Shown: piece after piece, positions 8,911 through 16,825 of the stretch
How positions within the stretch are numbered: the first letter of the stretch is position 1
How the letters are laid out: every line of letters starts with the position of its first letter
Assembly (NCBI RefSeq): GCF_020165855.1
Contig: NZ_JAIUFY010000005.1
Location: 922,087-986,086, forward strand
DNA: 64,000 bases
Source of the DNA: Celeribacter litoreus
GTDB taxonomy: Bacteria; Pseudomonadota; Alphaproteobacteria; Rhodobacterales; Rhodobacteraceae
Direction: 5' to 3'
Notes under the pieces: model-generated
What the model saw: the letters and a program-made list of their open reading frames with translations, nothing else
Database searches by the model: none
What the model was told of the DNA's origin: nothing
Position numbers and translations under genes: made by a program

Positions 8911-9306
8911 TCAGCCGTTGTAATCTTCGTCTGCGACTTTCTCCATCCAGGTCACGGCTTCGCCGTTGATCGCTTCCTGAATAGCGTAGTGGCTCATGGC
9001 ATTTTCCGGAGCCGCGCCGTGCCAATGTTTTTCACCTGCCGGGAACCATACGACATCGCCTTGCGATACTTCTTCGACCGGGCCACCTTCACGCTGCACG
9101 CGGCCGCGACCGAAGGTGATGATGATGGTCTGACCTGCAGGGTGGGTGTGCCACGCGGTGCGGGCACCGGGCTCAAACGTCACGTGCGAGCCGCTGACGC
9201 GGCCGGGTTCTTCTGCCTGGAACATCGGGTCAACACGGACAGTGCCGGTGAACCAGTCCTCAGGGCCTTTCATCGACGGGATGGTGCCGGAGCGGATAAT
9301 TTTCAT
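8911..9306 (-). CDS. Cupin-domain protein (hydroxynitrile-lyase-like cupin family)
   Basis: Small single-domain cupin, 131 aa, no signal peptide, so cytoplasmic. The metal-binding motif WHTHPAGQ supplies His53, His55 and Gln59, and HWHG supplies His94. This is the ligand set known for the manganese-dependent bacterial cupin (R)-hydroxynitrile lyases, which share the [11 protein letters not shown]-terminal motif seen here. Most relatives have no proven natural substrate, so the activity is not settled. It is the last gene of an operon with the F420-like gene (20 bp) and the double decarboxylase-fold gene. A secreted paralogue lies at 12893-13351. Confidence 0.9.
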   Translation of the reverse strand: MKIIRSGTIPSMKGPEDWFTGTVRVDPMFQAEEPGRVSGSHVTFEPGARTAWHTHPAGQTIIITFGRGRVQREGGPVEEVSQGDVVWFPAGEKHWHGAAPENAMSHYAIQEAINGEAVTWMEKVADEDYNG

Positions 9307-9326
9307 GATGGTCTCCTTTCACGCGT

Positions 9327-9965
9327 TTAGTCGCGTATTTTATTGAAGTTATATGTGAGCGCGGCGCCGCCGGGCTGGACATAGGCCAATTCCACGGTTG
9401 CCATCGCGAAAGGTTCGATGAAACGGGCGTTGTTCATGCCGCCGCATTCGAGCGGTTCAAAGCCGACATCCCGTATCAAGTCGCCCGCGATCTTCTTTGC
9501 GCCTTTGTCATCGCCGTAGGTCATGACCTGCGGGGCAGGAGATTTACCCTTGCGCGCATAGACCGGGTAGAAGCTCTCCGACGGGTTTGTGTTGAAACAG
9601 GACACCCAGCGTGCTTTGGGGCGCATCTTGGCGATCTCTTCAGCGCCGGAGGAAGTGGTTCCGACCACCAACTGCGAGTTGCTCGCATTGAGCGGTAGAG
9701 AACAGTTTAGCACAACCTTGCCATCCAGATCACCGGCTTGCTCCAGAACATCCGGAACGCGGGACCAGTGAACGGCCAAAAGCAGCGCATCGGCGTCCTT
9801 GACGGCCTCCGCGACGGAGCCACTGGTCGCACCCGCATCTCTTGCGAGGCGCTCAAGCTTGGAGGCGCTCCGCGCGTAGGAGAAACACACATCGTGTCCG
9901 GCGCTTGCCCAAATAGAGCCGAGTTTCGCCCCCATCAGACCAGACCCCAAGATACCGATTTTCAT
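9327..9965 (-). CDS. NADPH-dependent F420 reductase-like NAD(P)-binding protein
   Basis: Cytoplasmic Rossmann protein, 212 aa. The dinucleotide motif GILGSGLMG spans residues 4-12, followed by the alternating beta/alpha pattern and a conserved LNCSLPLN segment. It resembles F420H2:NADP+ oxidoreductases and their bacterial relatives, but no F420 biosynthesis gene is in the window and Rhodobacterales are not known as F420 users. A role as an NAD(P)H-linked reductase with another partner is therefore more likely. Good Shine-Dalgarno (AAGGAGAA). It lies between the decarboxylase-fold gene (42 bp) and the cupin gene (20 bp). Confidence 0.87.
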   Translation of the reverse strand: MKIGILGSGLMGAKLGSIWASAGHDVCFSYARSASKLERLARDAGATSGSVAEAVKDADALLLAVHWSRVPDVLEQAGDLDGKVVLNCSLPLNASNSQLVVGTTSSGAEEIAKMRPKARWVSCFNTNPSESFYPVYARKGKSPAPQVMTYGDDKGAKKIAGDLIRDVGFEPLECGGMNNARFIEPFAMATVELAYVQPGGAALTYNFNKIRD

Positions 9966-10007
9966 GTGTTTCTCCTTATCTCTTGTGATTTGAAAACTTG
10001 CGCGGGT

Positions 10008-10769
10008 TTATTCGGCGCGGCTTTCAAATACCTCTTTTGCAACCGGCATCGCCGAGAAAACTTTGGGCCAGCCCGCGTAGAAAGCGAGGTGCGACAGCAT
10101 GGCGCCAGCTTCTTCTTGGGTCAAACCATTGTCCATTGCTCGGTTGAGGTGGAAGGTCATCTGCTCAGGCTGACCGGCTGCAATCAGAGCGGCCACGGTT
10201 ACGAGGCTGCGGTCACGCGGCTCTAGGTCTGGACGGAGCCACAGGTCGCGGAACAGGATCTCACGGGTGTTGTCCACGACGCCGATGCTCACGTCGCTAT
10301 ACAGCCCGCTGACGAGTTCTTCGCGCGCGTCCTCGGCCTCTTGGTTCAGCGGCAGAAATTCGACTTCTGCACCTGGCAAGCTGTCCGGTGTAACGCCGCG
10401 GGCATCAAAAACTGGCGCTGCTGCCTGAGCGGCGGCAGTTGCGTTGCCGAGACCGGTATAGAACGCGAGATGCGTGATCGTCTCGGACAGTTCTGCCGGC
10501 GTGACACCAGCGTCTAACGCGAGCGTCACATAGCTATCGAGGTTCTCGGTCTCGTGACGTGTCATCAGCGCGGCAAAGGTCACGAGCGCACGGTCACGCG
10601 GGGACATCGCCTCGTTGGTCCATTCGTTGCCGATGATGGTGTCGGTGGTATAGGCGGAAAGCGCTGGGGAGACCTTGGATACTGCGTCGGGAATTGTCTC
10701 GCTGACATCTTGAGCGAAGGCTGCGCTCGTCAGAACTGCAAAAGCGGAAGCGGCGATATGAGTCTTCAT
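10008..10769 (-). CDS. Exported double carboxymuconolactone-decarboxylase-fold protein
   Basis: 253 aa with a cleavable signal peptide (about residues 1-19, ending AAFA-Q), so periplasmic. Two tandem CMD domains are visible, each with the PRDR-(A/S)LVT motif (near 55 and 174) followed by a THLAFYTG or SHLAFYAG helix. Neither repeat has the CxxC of AhpD peroxidases, so peroxidase chemistry of that kind is unlikely. True PcaC is a single-domain cytoplasmic enzyme, present separately at 34775-35161. First gene of a likely three-gene operon, with a LysR-type box 79 bp upstream of its start. Confidence 0.9.
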   Translation of the reverse strand: MKTHIAASAFAVLTSAAFAQDVSETIPDAVSKVSPALSAYTTDTIIGNEWTNEAMSPRDRALVTFAALMTRHETENLDSYVTLALDAGVTPAELSETITHLAFYTGLGNATAAAQAAAPVFDARGVTPDSLPGAEVEFLPLNQEAEDAREELVSGLYSDVSIGVVDNTREILFRDLWLRPDLEPRDRSLVTVAALIAAGQPEQMTFHLNRAMDNGLTQEEAGAMLSHLAFYAGWPKVFSAMPVAKEVFESRAE

Positions 10770-10847
10770 GGGAAGTTCCTTTGTTCGGTGTTCTTCCCTT
10801 CATGTGGTGCAATGCGGCAGATGGTTAATGCCTACTTACATCACCCC

Positions 10848-10870
10848 ACTTATGACCCGATTTCATGAAT
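10848..10870. promoter_or_regulatory. LysR-type box, copy 2 (upstream of exported CMD gene)
   Basis: ACTTATGA (10848-10855), 7-nt spacer, TCATGAAT (10863-10870). It differs from the perfect dyad at 13456-13478 by two half-site bases and has T-N11-A at its centre. It lies between the LysR stop and the CMD-fold gene start. Confidence 0.6.
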
Positions 10871-10875
10871 AGTCT

Positions 10876-11772
10876 TCAGCCCCGTTCGCGCAGGGCCTCA
10901 AGCACGACCGTAAAGGCGGAAGAGGGGCGTTGGCGGCTTGGATAATAGAGATGAAAGCCCGGAAAATACGGGCAATAATCATCGAGACACATGCGGAGCG
11001 CCCCACGGTCGAGATGCGGTTGTGCCAATCGCTCCGGAATGAGCGCAAGCCCATGCCCGTCAATCGCCGCCTGCATCACCGGATTGACGGTGTTGAAGCA
11101 GGCTTGGCCCTTGACCTTGACGTTGATCTCTTGCCCGTCCTTGTCCTCGAATTCCCATGCATAGAGCGCGCCGTGGGTTGAGAGGCGCAGGTTGATACAG
11201 CGGTGATCCACCAGATCCTGAGGCACATCCGGCGTGCCATGTGCCTCGAAATACTCCGGTGCGCCGACACAGATCATCCGTTCGTCGGGGCCGATGCGCA
11301 TTGCGATCATGCCATCGCTCACCTGATCCCCATAGCGCACACCCGCATCGCATTGAGAGGCGGCGAGGTCGGTGTAGCCGTAATCCATGACGAACTCGAC
11401 GTTCACGGACGGGTATTGCTTGAGAATTGGCGAGAGCTTCGGCCAGAGAATGGTCTCGATTGCATATTCGACGGCGACGATCCGCACGGTGCCCGTGGGC
11501 TTGTCCTGCGCGTCGTTAAGGGCCTGCAACCTGTTTTCGATCTTCTCGAAACAGGGGTTCAGGGTCGCGAGCAAATCTTCCCCCTCAAGGGTCGGAGCCA
11601 CGTTCCGCGTCGTGCGCGTCAGAAGGCGCAGGCCAAGACGCTTCTCAAGGCCTTTGATCGTATGGCTCAAGGCCGATTGCGACACGTTGAGACGTGCCGC
11701 AGCCTTGGTGAAGCTGCGTTCTTCTGCGACAGCCGCAAAGGCGATCAAATCGTTGATATTTTCGCGTATCAT
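10876..11772 (-). CDS. LysR-family transcriptional regulator of the redox cluster
   Basis: DNA-binding regulator, 298 aa. The N-terminal winged helix-turn-helix is clear (FTKAAARLNVSQSALSHTI) and the remainder is the substrate-binding-like effector domain. The start at 11772 was chosen because family members begin just before the NDLIAFAAVAEERSF segment; a GTG at 11835 would add 21 residues and also lacks a good ribosome site. Genes of the cluster lie on both sides, and three T-N11-A boxes in the neighbouring promoters are the best candidates for its targets. The effector is unknown, possibly an aldehyde or oxidant. Confidence 0.9.
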   Translation of the reverse strand: MIRENINDLIAFAAVAEERSFTKAAARLNVSQSALSHTIKGLEKRLGLRLLTRTTRNVAPTLEGEDLLATLNPCFEKIENRLQALNDAQDKPTGTVRIVAVEYAIETILWPKLSPILKQYPSVNVEFVMDYGYTDLAASQCDAGVRYGDQVSDGMIAMRIGPDERMICVGAPEYFEAHGTPDVPQDLVDHRCINLRLSTHGALYAWEFEDKDGQEINVKVKGQACFNTVNPVMQAAIDGHGLALIPERLAQPHLDRGALRMCLDDYCPYFPGFHLYYPSRQRPSSAFTVVLEALRERG

Positions 11773-11877
11773 GAGGGAAGCCGGGGATTGGGAGTGGATG
11801 ATCAAACGGGTTCCCTCACGATATATGTTCCACACTCATAAAGTCGATGGATTGTGCGGAGTTAACTGTTGAAAATT

Positions 11878-12912
11878 TCAGTCTGTGAGTCTCACAAGGC
11901 TGTCATCAGAGGCCCCATCGCGCCGTGGTGAACGATTTGTGGTGATGGCGTAGACCTCATCTCCGACGACCAGCACATCACGGATGCGCCCGTCTCCGGG
12001 ATAGGCTTCGGTCACGTCGCCCTCGGTCGAGACCCCGAGCACCGCACCCGCCCGCAATCCGGCGAGCAAAAGACGGCCCTCATGCCACGTCAGACCGGAG
12101 GGCGCCCATGTGCTGCGGCCCGACTGGGCGAGGGGCGTTTGCATCCCTTCGCGGCGCTCGTTGCCTTGGATGACAGGCCAGCCGTAATTCCCGCCAGCCA
12201 CGATGCGATTGACCTCGTCATTGCCGGATTGCCCATGTTCTGCGGCATACATCTGGCCGGTTTCGTCCCAAGTGATCCCCTGCGGGTTGCGGTGTCCGTA
12301 GGAAAAGATGGGAGAGCCAGCAAAGGGATTGTCCTCTGGCACATCGCCATCCGGCGTCAGGCGCAGGATTTTCCCTGCAAGGCTCTCGAGGTCCTGCGGC
12401 AGGGCTGGGTTTTCGGTCCAGCCGGTCGTGACATAGAGCATGCCGTCGGGGCCAAAGGCGACACGTCCACCGTTGTAGAGCGGGTGGCCGGGGATGCCGT
12501 CGAAGAGCACGCGGGTTTCACGCCATGTCTCCCCATCGCGCTCTACCTCGATGACGCGATTGGTGCGTGCGTCGGGCGTTCCCGTGTGATGATAGAGGAC
12601 CGCACGACCCGTCTCGGCAAAGTCCGGACGCAGCGCGAGCCCCAAGAGCCCGCCGCCACGGTCATTGAGGATTGGCGCGCTCGCCAGGACCGGCAGTCGG
12701 GTAAAGCTCTCTCCGTCAAACAGGCCAAGTGTGCCTGCTTTTTCAGTGACATAGATGGTGCCCTCGTGGGCTTCGATGTCCCACGGGTAGTCGAGACCGT
12801 CGAGCACGGTCTCTCCATTGGCCATAGCTGCACCAGCCAGAGAGGCAGACAGCCCCACTCCGAGAGTGAGGCGCTGCAGGTTTCGAGTGAGCTTACTCGC
12901 CATATTCGGCAT
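11878..12912 (-). CDS. PQQ-dependent sugar (aldose) dehydrogenase, exported
   Basis: Soluble beta-propeller quinoprotein, about 344 aa, of the aldose sugar dehydrogenase (Yli/Asd) family. An N-terminal hydrophobic signal ending in AGAAMA predicts a periplasmic location. Conserved propeller and cofactor-region motifs are LDYPWDIEA, GGGLLGLALRPDF, SYGHRNPQGI, EHGQSGNDEVN and GGNYGWP. It would oxidise aldoses or aldehydes and pass electrons to the respiratory chain. The start lies inside the 3' end of the upstream cupin gene (ATG at 12912 or 12903), so translation is coupled. No PQQ biosynthesis gene is present in this window. Confidence 0.88.
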   Translation of the reverse strand: MPNMASKLTRNLQRLTLGVGLSASLAGAAMANGETVLDGLDYPWDIEAHEGTIYVTEKAGTLGLFDGESFTRLPVLASAPILNDRGGGLLGLALRPDFAETGRAVLYHHTGTPDARTNRVIEVERDGETWRETRVLFDGIPGHPLYNGGRVAFGPDGMLYVTTGWTENPALPQDLESLAGKILRLTPDGDVPEDNPFAGSPIFSYGHRNPQGITWDETGQMYAAEHGQSGNDEVNRIVAGGNYGWPVIQGNERREGMQTPLAQSGRSTWAPSGLTWHEGRLLLAGLRAGAVLGVSTEGDVTEAYPGDGRIRDVLVVGDEVYAITTNRSPRRDGASDDSLVRLTD

Positions 12913-13351
12913 CCGTGACTTTCTCACCCCATTCGACGGCGACGCCATCGACACCGGCCTGAATCGCATAGTGCGTCACAGAGGTGCTGTCGGTCGCGCC
13001 ATGCCAATGCTCGACGCCCGGCGGGCACCAGACCACGTCGCCAGCTTCGATGATGTGTTTTTCTTGACCGCGTTCCTGCGTCCAGCCAGTCCCGTGGGTG
13101 ATCACGAGCATCTGACCGGCAGGGTGGGTGTGCCATGCAGAGCGCGCGCCCGGGAGGAAGGTCACTTCGCCCGCGCTCACATCATTCATTTTTGGTGCAA
13201 AGACCGGAGACACGTAGGCTGTGCCAGTGAAAAACTCGTCGCTGCCGATTGAACCGGCGCGGTCGGCGTGGTGCGTGATTTCAACGGATTGCGCCGTCGC
13301 CATGAGGGGAGCGGCAGCTAGTGCCAGTCCGAGCAAGAGAGTGCGTTTCAT
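12893..13351 (-). CDS. Exported cupin-domain protein (paralogue of 8911-9306)
   Basis: 152 aa with an N-terminal signal peptide (residues 1-20, MKRTLLLGLALAAAPLMATA), so periplasmic. The cupin core matches the cytoplasmic paralogue. Ligands are His74, His76, Gln80 (WHTHPAGQ) and His115 (HWHG), and FFTGTAYVSPVF corresponds to [12 protein letters not shown]. It overlaps the PQQ dehydrogenase gene and shares an intergenic region, with a perfect LysR-type box, with the divergent alcohol dehydrogenase gene. Activity unproven; a manganese-type lyase or isomerase role is inferred from family ligands only. Confidence 0.9.
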   Translation of the reverse strand: MKRTLLLGLALAAAPLMATAQSVEITHHADRAGSIGSDEFFTGTAYVSPVFAPKMNDVSAGEVTFLPGARSAWHTHPAGQMLVITHGTGWTQERGQEKHIIEAGDVVWCPPGVEHWHGATDSTSVTHYAIQAGVDGVAVEWGEKVTDAEYGE

Positions 13352-13455
13352 CGTGTCTTTCCTTTGTCGAGGGTCAAAGTGTTTGCGACATCGCGTGTCG
13401 TTGCATTCAACCTAGGAAGCGGGGCGGGCATGATCATGGCCCGATCCTTCAGAGC

Positions 13456-13478
13456 ATTCATGATCGCGTCTCATGAAT
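13456..13478. promoter_or_regulatory. LysR-type box, copy 3 (perfect dyad between exported cupin and alcohol dehydrogenase)
   Basis: ATTCATGA (13456-13463), 7-nt spacer TCGCGTC, TCATGAAT (13471-13478): a perfect 8-bp dyad with T-N11-A at its centre. It is placed to act on both divergent genes, about 105 bp from the cupin start and about 90 bp from the alcohol dehydrogenase start. Confidence 0.65.
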
Positions 13479-13566
13479 GGCTTGAGGGGAAGGGAGATTA
13501 TCCCCGACGGGATTTGCGCCATTTTACAGTGCGTACTTCAATCCCCTTCCCAACAGAGAGGACGCT

Positions 13567-14769
13567 ATGTGCGAAGCCTGTAATAACTCACCTGAATTTC
13601 TCACTCGCGACGGCGAGAGTCGCCGCGGTTTCCTGACATCTGCGGGTGCTGCCGCCGTTGCAGCGCCGCTGGCAGCCACGAGCTTTGCTGGGGCCGCCCA
13701 TGCGCAGAGCGCCGATGCAATGGCTGAGAGCCAAGTTCAATCCTGGGCCGCATTTGATACCGACGGCTCTTTTGCGCCGCACACCATCACCCGCCGCGCC
13801 GCAGGGCCGAAAGATGTGGTCATCGAGATCATGTATAGCTCGATCTGCCACTCCGACATCCACACCTACAAAGGCGACTGGGGTCCTGCCGTGTACCCGC
13901 TGGTTCCGGGCCACGAGATGGTGGGCCGCGTTGTGGCCGTGGGCGCGGACGTGATCAAGTTCCGCGAAGGCGATTATGCCGGTGTTGGCACCATGGTCGA
14001 TAGCTGTGGCGAATGCGCCAACTGCCTCGCCGACCGCGAACAGAACTGCCTTAACGGCACGACCTTCACCTATGGGTCCGAGGACAAAATCTCCGGCGGT
14101 ATCACCTATGGCGGATATTCCAAGAAGATCGTCGTCAAGGAAGAGTTCGCCCTGCGCATCCCGCCGGGAGTTGATCTCGCTGGTTTTGCCCCGCTGCTTT
14201 GCGCCGGCATCACCACCTTCTCCCCGATCAATCACTGGGACCTGAAACCGGGTCAGCGCTATGGCGTCATCGGCATGGGCGGTCTCGGCCACCTCGCCGT
14301 GAAACTTGCCGTCGCGAAAGGTGCCGAGGTTGTGGTCTTCACCACCTCCGAGGACAAAATCGCAGACGCCAAAGAGTTCGGTGCTGTCGAGGCCTATCTC
14401 TGGTCCGATGAAGAAGCGCTGGCCAAACAGGCGATGAGCTTTGATCTGATGATCTCCACCGTGCCCGTGGCTTACGACATGCAGCCGTTCCTCAACATGC
14501 TCAAACTCGACAAGACGCTGGTAAACGTCGGCGCTCTCTTCGAAGTTGAAGGCGCGCAAGGCATGATGATGGCGTTCAACCGTCAGAGCCTCGCTGGCTC
14601 CATGACCGGCGGCATTGCGGAAACGCAGGCTGTGATCGACTTTGCCGCCGACCACGGCGTGGCTGCAAGCTATGAGATGATCACGCCGGATCAGATTGGC
14701 GAAGCCTGTGAAAAGGTCGTCAACAAAGAGGCCCGCTACCGGTATGTCATCGACATGACTGCGGCCTGA
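13567..14769 (+). CDS. Tat-exported zinc-dependent alcohol dehydrogenase (YahK/CAD-like)
   Basis: Medium-chain zinc alcohol dehydrogenase, 400 aa. The catalytic zinc ligands are Cys94 and His116/Glu117, plus the later Cys in PLLCAGIT. The structural zinc Cys are 147, 150, 153 and 161. The NADP-binding motif is GMGGLGHLA. An N-terminal extension carries a twin-arginine signal (SRRGFLTS, Arg19-Arg20, then an Ala-rich stretch ending AGAAHAQS). A folded, cofactor-loaded enzyme would therefore be exported by Tat. Normal family members are cytoplasmic, about 350 aa, and lack this extension. An odd CEAC motif precedes the twin arginines. Divergent from the exported cupin. Confidence 0.9.
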   Translation: MCEACNNSPEFLTRDGESRRGFLTSAGAAAVAAPLAATSFAGAAHAQSADAMAESQVQSWAAFDTDGSFAPHTITRRAAGPKDVVIEIMYSSICHSDIHTYKGDWGPAVYPLVPGHEMVGRVVAVGADVIKFREGDYAGVGTMVDSCGECANCLADREQNCLNGTTFTYGSEDKISGGITYGGYSKKIVVKEEFALRIPPGVDLAGFAPLLCAGITTFSPINHWDLKPGQRYGVIGMGGLGHLAVKLAVAKGAEVVVFTTSEDKIADAKEFGAVEAYLWSDEEALAKQAMSFDLMISTVPVAYDMQPFLNMLKLDKTLVNVGALFEVEGAQGMMMAFNRQSLAGSMTGGIAETQAVIDFAADHGVAASYEMITPDQIGEACEKVVNKEARYRYVIDMTAA

Positions 14770-14779
14770 TGCCATCCTG

Positions 14780-14807
14780 TCAGGACGGGCGACTGCGTCC
14801 GTCCTGA
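14780..14807 (+). other. Intercistronic hairpin after the alcohol dehydrogenase gene
   Basis: TCAGGACGG (14780-14788) and CCGTCCTGA (14799-14807) form a perfect 9-bp stem with a 10-nt loop, 11 nt after the dehydrogenase stop and before the cyclophilin-like gene. No U-tract follows, so it more likely stabilises or modulates a dicistronic mRNA than ends it. Confidence 0.4.
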
Positions 14808-14833
14808 TGTACTTACTATGTGGAGCCAGGCAG

Positions 14834-15298
14834 ATGTTCAGATTTCTTGCGCGCTGTTTTCGCTCGGTCTTGCTCGGCCTCTTTGCTCTGACACTTCCGG
14901 CTTGGGCGGACGCATCCGATACGACACTTCAGAAAGACCCTCACATGACCAAAATCCAATTCACTTTCGGCTCCGAGGTTCTCACGGCCACGCTCGACGA
15001 CACCGCTGCGGGGCGTGATTTCGCTGCGATGCTCCCGCTTGACCTGATGCTGTCGGATTACCACGGTATCGAGAAAGTTTCCGACCTCCCGCGCAAACTC
15101 GACACCAGCGGCGCGCCGGATGCCTACAAACCCGAGACCGGCGACATCACGCTGTACGCGCCGTGGGGCAATCTCGCGATCTTTTACAAACCGTTCCAGA
15201 AATCCCGCGGATTGGTCCGGTTGGGTGCTTTCGACGGATCGCTTTCTGCGCTTGTCGCCGCCGGTGATACGTCTGTGCGGATCGAGCTCGCCGAGTGA
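14834..15298 (+). CDS. Exported cyclophilin-like-fold protein
   Basis: 154 aa. Residues 1-30 are a signal sequence (arginine-rich start, then LLGLFALTLPAWA), so the protein should be periplasmic or lipid-proximal. The rest matches the small cyclophilin-like family (DUF-type beta-barrel proteins), with FTFGSEVLTATLDDTAAGRDF, DITLYAPWGNLAIFYKPF and a glycine-rich end. These proteins often lie beside aldo/keto reductases, cupins and LysR regulators; their biochemical role is unknown. ATG at 14834 was chosen over 14807 because GGAG and AGG elements precede it. Downstream of the Tat-exported dehydrogenase. Confidence 0.85.
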   Translation: MFRFLARCFRSVLLGLFALTLPAWADASDTTLQKDPHMTKIQFTFGSEVLTATLDDTAAGRDFAAMLPLDLMLSDYHGIEKVSDLPRKLDTSGAPDAYKPETGDITLYAPWGNLAIFYKPFQKSRGLVRLGAFDGSLSALVAAGDTSVRIELAE

Positions 15299-15314
15299 GC
15301 GGCGTTCTCTGAGT

Positions 15315-15953
15315 TCACTCGCCTTCTTTCAATTCCGCATATTCCCCACGGACCAGTAGGGTGACGGTCACAGGCTCTTTGTCGCGGTTGCGCCAGAACC
15401 AGCCGTGTTGACCGTCGAAAAGCGCGATCAGTCCGCCCTCCGATCCAGCGGAGCCGCGCGCCTTTTCATAGGTAACGGACTGGTCCGCGCCATGCCCGTG
15501 CATGTCGAAATTGACGCGCCCACCCTCGACGGTCATGCGGTAGAGCGCGGTTTGGCCCTCAGTCATCACAAGTTTCCACTCCGCTGACTCCCCCGGTTCG
15601 AGTGTCAGACGAAGCTCATCACGCCAGTCCTCCGCGTCGAACTCCTCTGCAAAGGCTGGCGTGATAAAGAGACCGAAGAAGTGGTCGAGAAGGCTCGACT
15701 GGTCTCCATTTTCCGAGAGTTCTTTGGACATTTGCCTATCCATCTCAGCCTCTTCCGCGAGCTGGCTCTTGATCTCTCCCATTTCTGTCAGGCCCAGAAC
15801 ACGGCCCGCGCCGGTCGGGTCGATCCCGTATTCGGCAGGCAGGACGACCGTAAACAAGATGACGATCGCTGCACCAAGCGCGATCAACGTCGACTTCAAA
15901 AGCTGAGCGCTGCTCGGCAGGTCCTCGGTGGTGGGTTTGTCTGCGTTATACAT
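15315..15953 (-). CDS. Membrane-anchored periplasmic protein of unknown function (partner of HupE)
   Basis: 212 aa. One membrane segment (about 22-42, LIALGAAIVILFTVVLPAEYG) anchors a soluble domain that would face the periplasm. A second hydrophobic patch, FFGLFITPAFA (about 92-102), may be an additional anchor. The C-terminal part reads like a beta-rich sensor or binding domain (WKLVMTEGQTALYRMTV, FDMHGHG, GQHGWFWRN), with several His that could bind metal. Such anchors are commonly found directly after a HupE/UreJ gene in Rhodobacterales, as here (13 bp). The specific role is unknown. Confidence 0.8.
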   Translation of the reverse strand: MYNADKPTTEDLPSSAQLLKSTLIALGAAIVILFTVVLPAEYGIDPTGAGRVLGLTEMGEIKSQLAEEAEMDRQMSKELSENGDQSSLLDHFFGLFITPAFAEEFDAEDWRDELRLTLEPGESAEWKLVMTEGQTALYRMTVEGGRVNFDMHGHGADQSVTYEKARGSAGSEGGLIALFDGQHGWFWRNRDKEPVTVTLLVRGEYAELKEGE

Positions 15954-15966
15954 GGGACGCGTCCTT

Positions 15967-16677
15967 TCACGTTGAGCTGGCCACGAGGAAACCGGTGATC
16001 TGGTATCCCATGAGAATGAAGCCCATGGACATCATGAAGACGTTGGCGGTGTAGGCATGGCGCCAGAAGCTGTCTTGGCGCCGCCACCACCCCATCGCGA
16101 TCAGGATGACGGACAGCGCCATGATCTGCCCGAGTTCGACACCGACGTTGAACGCGAGAAGATTGGGCAAGAGCCCCTCGGCGGCGATGTCGTAGTCGAG
16201 GATTTTGGTGGCGAGCCCCAAACCGTGGACGAAGCCGAAGATCAGCGTGGCGAGTTTGGTGTCCGGCTGAATTCCGAACCACCGCTGATAGGCCCCGAGG
16301 TTGTCGAGGGCTTTATAGACCACTGAAAGGCCGATGATGGCGTCGATCAGATAGGCATTCACGTCCCAGCCGAAATAGACACCGGCGAGCATGGTGGTCG
16401 AATGGCCGAGAGCGAAGAGGCTCACATAAATCGCGACGTGCTGCATCCGGTAGAGGAAGAAGACGACACCCAAGAGAAACAGGATGTGATCGTAACCTGT
16501 AACCATGTGCTTCGCGCCGAGATAGGCGAAGGGTATGAGATTGGCGCCCCAGATCTCCTGAATATAGCCCGCGTCGCCCTCAGTTACGTTGTGTGCAGAG
16601 GCTTGCGTCGCAAATGAGGCGAGGACGAGCAGCAGGACAACAGCCAAAAGGGCGCCGAAGCCACGGGCGTACCGCAT
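15967..16677 (-). CDS. HupE/UreJ-family metal-transport membrane protein
   Basis: About 236 aa with a signal-like first segment (ending ATQASA-H) and about six more helices. Conserved HupE/UreJ elements are GYDHILFLLG, FALGHSTTM, FGFVHGLGLA and FNVGVELGQ. The His and Asp in these helices are family features linked to nickel or cobalt transport. No hydrogenase or urease gene is present here, so the metal and client enzyme are unknown. ATG 16677 has AGGAACGGA before it. A GTG at 16707, with its own GGAGAG, would add 10 residues. Operon with the membrane-anchor gene. Confidence 0.85.
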   Translation of the reverse strand: MRYARGFGALLAVVLLLVLASFATQASAHNVTEGDAGYIQEIWGANLIPFAYLGAKHMVTGYDHILFLLGVVFFLYRMQHVAIYVSLFALGHSTTMLAGVYFGWDVNAYLIDAIIGLSVVYKALDNLGAYQRWFGIQPDTKLATLIFGFVHGLGLATKILDYDIAAEGLLPNLLAFNVGVELGQIMALSVILIAMGWWRRQDSFWRHAYTANVFMMSMGFILMGYQITGFLVASST

Positions 16678-16825
16678 TCCGTTCCTGACCGCCTGTTCGG
16701 CTTTCACGTGCGCTCTCCCAAAATTGCGACGTCTCCGCGAAGGGACACACCTCTTTGGTAGGGGAGCCGAGCCTATCGTATCAAGTTGTCCGTAGGTCGC
16801 AAATTTGAGTGTGGTGCGGAGAGGC

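Noticed and set aside
10008-10769. Calling the exported double CMD protein an AhpD-type peroxidase
   Set aside because: Neither repeat has the CxxC redox pair.
13588-14775. 395-residue open frame antisense to the alcohol dehydrogenase
   Set aside because: The plus-strand gene has all zinc ligands and a Tat signal; the antisense product has no family pattern.
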